This document shows positions 61,642 to 64,000 of a stretch of DNA of 64,000 nucleotides, one piece after another (positions within the stretch are counted from its first letter, which is position 1; each line of letters begins with the position of its first letter). The position numbers and the translations under genes were made by a program. Under the pieces are notes generated by a model. That model searched no databases and had not been told where the DNA came from. It was given only the letters and a program-made list of their open reading frames with translations. Origin of the DNA: RFPW01 sp040401595 (GTDB lineage: Bacteria; Pseudomonadota; Gammaproteobacteria; Burkholderiales; Burkholderiaceae_E). The stretch covers positions 1 through 64,000 of the forward strand of contig JBBAOE010000018.1 of assembly GCA_040401595.1 (NCBI GenBank), written 5' to 3'.

Positions 61642-62433
61642 ATGCGACAACTCAAGCTCGGTTATATCGGCAAATCCTTTGCAATGGGCGGATTGGGAGT
61701 CATCGGAACCATCATCGCCGCTTGCGGCGGTGGCGGGGAGACGGCTACGGCGGCCGCCGGGACCGTGAGCAAGTACGTACTGTTCGCATCGTCCTATACG
61801 TTTAACACCAATGTGGCGGCCAGCGATCCAGCGAAGTGGACATCGCTCGAAGGCGGCACGGCGAGCATGGGCGCCAAAGACGGCGGGAATTTTATTTACG
61901 GCGATTACGGCATTTTTGACGATGCCGCAATTAACTATAACCAGGGTGTTGGCATCCAGTTCCGTCACGCTGCAGCCCTGAATGCGACTGACTTCCTGTA
62001 CCTCCAGGTCAAATCGCCCGCGAACACCGCCCTCGACGTGTCACTGTCCAGCAATCTGGTCATCCAGATGGGCAACGGCGTGAACGTCAATGACAATGCG
62101 AACACCGCCAGGGTCTTTAGTGTGTTCGTCGAAGGGGGTGACTACAACGCCACGGCATTTACCTATGCCTACTCCTGCCAGAAGGATGTGACCATCCCAG
62201 CCACCAACTTCCAGCCCAATGGCAACCCCTTGGGGATGAGCACTTATAAGATCGCTCTGGCAGATTTCACGTGTACCGGTGGTTCCACTTCGGCGGCCGC
62301 GCTGACTTCGCTGAAGTCGACTGTCAAAGCCGTCACGGTTAAAGTCCTTGGGGGCAAGGATCTGACTGCCCGCGATACGTCGACAACGGGCAATTACGTG
62401 CTGCCAAAAGTCGGATTCATCGCATTCTCTTGA
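61642..62433 (+). CDS. Secreted lipoprotein of the beta-1,3-glucan locus
   Basis: About 263 residues. A lipoprotein signal (GLGVIGTIIAA-Cys, then GGGGE) is followed by a beta-rich domain with little helix (YVLFASSYTFNTNVAASD, FLYLQVKSPANTALDVSLSS, TFAYSCQ-type strands) that looks like a beta-sandwich. The position between divergent operators and before GH17 suggests glucan binding, similar in role to the surface glycan-binding lipoproteins of other utilisation loci. No family is recognised. The ATG at 61642 has GAGGAG upstream. Confidence 0.65.
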   Translation: MRQLKLGYIGKSFAMGGLGVIGTIIAACGGGGETATAAAGTVSKYVLFASSYTFNTNVAASDPAKWTSLEGGTASMGAKDGGNFIYGDYGIFDDAAINYNQGVGIQFRHAAALNATDFLYLQVKSPANTALDVSLSSNLVIQMGNGVNVNDNANTARVFSVFVEGGDYNATAFTYAYSCQKDVTIPATNFQPNGNPLGMSTYKIALADFTCTGGSTSAAALTSLKSTVKAVTVKVLGGKDLTARDTSTTGNYVLPKVGFIAFS

Positions 62434-62487
62434 TCCGATTTTCCGGATGGTATTCCCCCCGGTCGTGCTGTTCTGATCGGGTTGGCT

Positions 62488-62523
62488 GGCACGGGACCCC
62501 GCTTCGGGGTTTCGTGCCTTTTT
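62488..62523 (+). terminator. Rho-independent terminator
   Basis: Long hairpin GGCACG...CGTGCC with an internal ACCCCG-CTT-CGGGGT stem, followed by TTTTT. It lies 54 bp after the lipoprotein gene, so the GH17 gene 108 bp further on probably has its own promoter. Confidence 0.85.
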
Positions 62524-62630
62524 AGTGTGATGAATCGTTTGGCACTCTCCGATTCCATAGCCAGTGGACTGATTTTGATCAGTACCGGGCGGTTTGAATG
62601 GTTGGGGCGTCAGCGGAGAGGGCGTTCACG

Positions 62631-63821
62631 ATGAGGCATTTCAAGTTTCCGCTGGCAGTTCGTAGCGGTGCATCGCTGCTGACCCTAGCCCTGGCCCTAG
62701 TCCTCGGGTTGAGTGCCTGTGGCGGTGGTAGCGACAGTGGCAGCACAAGTACTGGAGGCGGGGCCGTCACCGGAACCCCCTACACCTTAGCGACGAGGGC
62801 TTTGCCGTCCATTTATTCGTCCGGGACCGTCAAAGCGATTAACTACGGTCCGTTCCGCTCGGGCGGCCCGGATGTCGGTGAAATCCCCGGTGTGGTCGGT
62901 CTGCGTGAAGACTTAAGGCTCTTGAGCAGTTATGGGTTCGGCCTGATTCGGTTGTTTGGTTCCGACGCCGTCAGTACCAGCATCCTCGAACTGGCGAAAA
63001 ATGAATTCCCGACCCTGAAGTTTCAGTTGGGGATCTACCTGAGAGGCCCCCAGTCGTGCGCATCCGATGCGGTCAATGATTCGCAGATCTCGACTGCGAT
63101 CAAACTGGCAACGACCTACACAAATGTCGTGGCGATCAGTGTTGGCAATGAGCCATCGCTCACCAGTAATGCGCTACTGATGAGTTGCATGGAGGGCTAT
63201 ATCAAGCGGGTGAAACAGCAGGTGCCACAACCGATTACCGCCGATGATGACGCCTCCCTGTACACCGCCAAGCGAACGTTTTCTTATGGCGGGATTTTGT
63301 ATTCCGGCGCAAATATCCTGCCGTGGTTGGACTTCCTGTCGATCCACGCCTATCCGCTGCTGACGTATAACTTTTGGCCCTGGACCTCGCACCGCACCAG
63401 TGCAGCAGACCTGATGACGGCGTCAGCCAATGACGCGAAGGGCGTTTACGCCGCCGTCAAAACCTATCCCTTCAATACGGCCGCGGGTGTTCCAACCACC
63501 GTTGGCGCTGCACTTCCCATCATCATTGGCGAGACAGGTTGGAAGACCCGACAGACCAATGCTGGCAATCCGCTGGAGGGCGCTGCCGCGACACCAGTGA
63601 ACGCCAAATGGTATTTCGACCTGATGAATGCTTGGCAGGCCGATGGTTCTGGTCCCAAGACGATCTTCTACTTCAGTGCCTTCGATGAGTCCTGGAAGGG
63701 AACGGATGATGGCTGGGGGTTGTGGGATCGGAATCGTACGCCCAGCTATGCGTTGTGCGGCTCATCGGTTCCGAGTGCTCCGGCTTGCGCGATCCCGTTA
63801 TACGGCGGGGCGCGGTTTTAG
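62631..63821 (+). CDS. GH17-family beta-1,3-glucanase lipoprotein
   Basis: A 396-residue protein with a lipoprotein signal ending LGLSA-Cys30 and a Ser/Gly linker. The catalytic (beta-alpha)8 barrel of glycoside hydrolase family 17 is recognised from INYGPFRSGGPD, IRLFGSDAV, ISVGNEPSLT (acid/base Glu174) and IIIGETGWKT (nucleophile Glu301). Such enzymes cut or release units from beta-1,3-glucans. The start is fixed by GGAGAGGG 8 bases before the ATG at 62631. The C-terminal Cys pair (CGSSVPSAPAC) may form a disulfide. It belongs to the glucan locus with GH81. Confidence 0.88.
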   Translation: MRHFKFPLAVRSGASLLTLALALVLGLSACGGGSDSGSTSTGGGAVTGTPYTLATRALPSIYSSGTVKAINYGPFRSGGPDVGEIPGVVGLREDLRLLSSYGFGLIRLFGSDAVSTSILELAKNEFPTLKFQLGIYLRGPQSCASDAVNDSQISTAIKLATTYTNVVAISVGNEPSLTSNALLMSCMEGYIKRVKQQVPQPITADDDASLYTAKRTFSYGGILYSGANILPWLDFLSIHAYPLLTYNFWPWTSHRTSAADLMTASANDAKGVYAAVKTYPFNTAAGVPTTVGAALPIIIGETGWKTRQTNAGNPLEGAAATPVNAKWYFDLMNAWQADGSGPKTIFYFSAFDESWKGTDDGWGLWDRNRTPSYALCGSSVPSAPACAIPLYGGARF

Positions 63822-63860
63822 AGGCGGTCTGGTGAGTGCGGCCTCAAGCGGCCGCGCTTA

Positions 63861-63960
63861 NNNNNNNNNNNNNNNNNNNNNNNNNNNNNNNNNNNNNNNN
63901 NNNNNNNNNNNNNNNNNNNNNNNNNNNNNNNNNNNNNNNNNNNNNNNNNNNNNNNNNNNN
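63861..63960. other. Assembly gap (100 N)
   Basis: The 10 bp CGGCCGCGCT are present near both edges (63849-63858 and 63962-63971), so the contig ends may overlap. The remaining 40 bp to the right edge hold nothing that can be called. Confidence 0.9.
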
Positions 63961-64000
63961 ACGGCCGCGCTCAGGCTGAAACTGATCGTCGCCCGTTCTC

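Overview
The window looks like a draft chromosome segment of a high-GC betaproteobacterium, most likely Burkholderiales. The reason is the run leuC-leuD-leuB-asd-fimV-truA-trpF-trpB-trpA-accD-folC-SPOR/dedD-cvpA-purF-metZ (about 30.0-46.5 kb), an order typical of that group. It is supported by a Bug-type tricarboxylate receptor (tctCBA), a lexA-imuA-imuB-dnaE2 mutasome and CoA-acylating mmsA. Seven runs of exactly 100 N (2648, 14962, 24746, 37000, 49758, 57046, 63861) are scaffold placeholders. At least one sits between contig ends that duplicate the same 55 bp, so several genes that look broken there are probably intact.

Layout. 1-3.5 kb: a VOC-fold protein, a secreted alpha/beta-hydrolase lipoprotein, a surface-adhesin-E-like protein split by a gap, and a second VOC protein. 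3.5-7.2 kb: PutA (proline to glutamate). 7.4-10.1 kb: a Fluc/CrcB fluoride channel convergent with a YHYH-domain lipoprotein and a HupE/UreJ-like membrane protein carrying an EF-hand loop. 10.3-14.7 kb: acnB, mmsA and a small membrane protein. 14.7-19.8 kb: a DEDDh exonuclease (across a gap), a YigZ-family protein, a CBS-pair protein, xseA with an extra N-terminal DUF5710-like domain, xseB and a periplasmic glutathione peroxidase. 19.9-24.9 kb: a yqjD-yqjE-yqjK-like membrane operon, several unassigned proteins, an orphan LuxR-type DNA-binding domain, an mgtC-like gene interrupted by an in-frame stop, and a ParB-like nuclease gene across a gap. 25.1-29.9 kb: dusA, a GlcD-type FAD oxidase, DUF2069, wrbA and a YihY/BrkB membrane protein. 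30.0-46.5 kb: leucine, aspartate-family and tryptophan biosynthesis, accD, folC, purF and metZ. 46.5-49.6 kb: the tctCBA tripartite transporter.

49.8-57.0 kb is the SOS mutagenesis region. lexA-imuA-imuB forms one transcription unit with a CTGT-N8-ACAG LexA box upstream, and dnaE2 stands apart with its own perfect 20-bp palindromic LexA box. The 3' end of dnaE2 runs into a 12-bp tandem repeat and an assembly gap. A glycerophosphodiesterase and a small unknown gene lie between the two units.

57.3-63.8 kb looks like a compact beta-1,3-glucan (laminarin/callose-type) utilisation locus. A porin-like barrel plus GH81 endoglucanase operon diverges from a secreted lipoprotein gene, followed by a GH17 lipoprotein. 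The divergent intergenic region carries two LacI/cre-like operator palindromes. No regulator or sugar kinase is visible before the right edge.

A feature of the whole window is the abundance of short perfect tandem repeats (9, 11, 12, 15 and 18 bp units) inside genes and between them. These include the (EPKS)n tract of the SPOR protein, the PEPD tract of dnaE2, an HGQ/HEQ tract in dnaE2 and a tract at the leuD-leuB junction. No tRNA, rRNA, CRISPR array or insertion sequence was seen.
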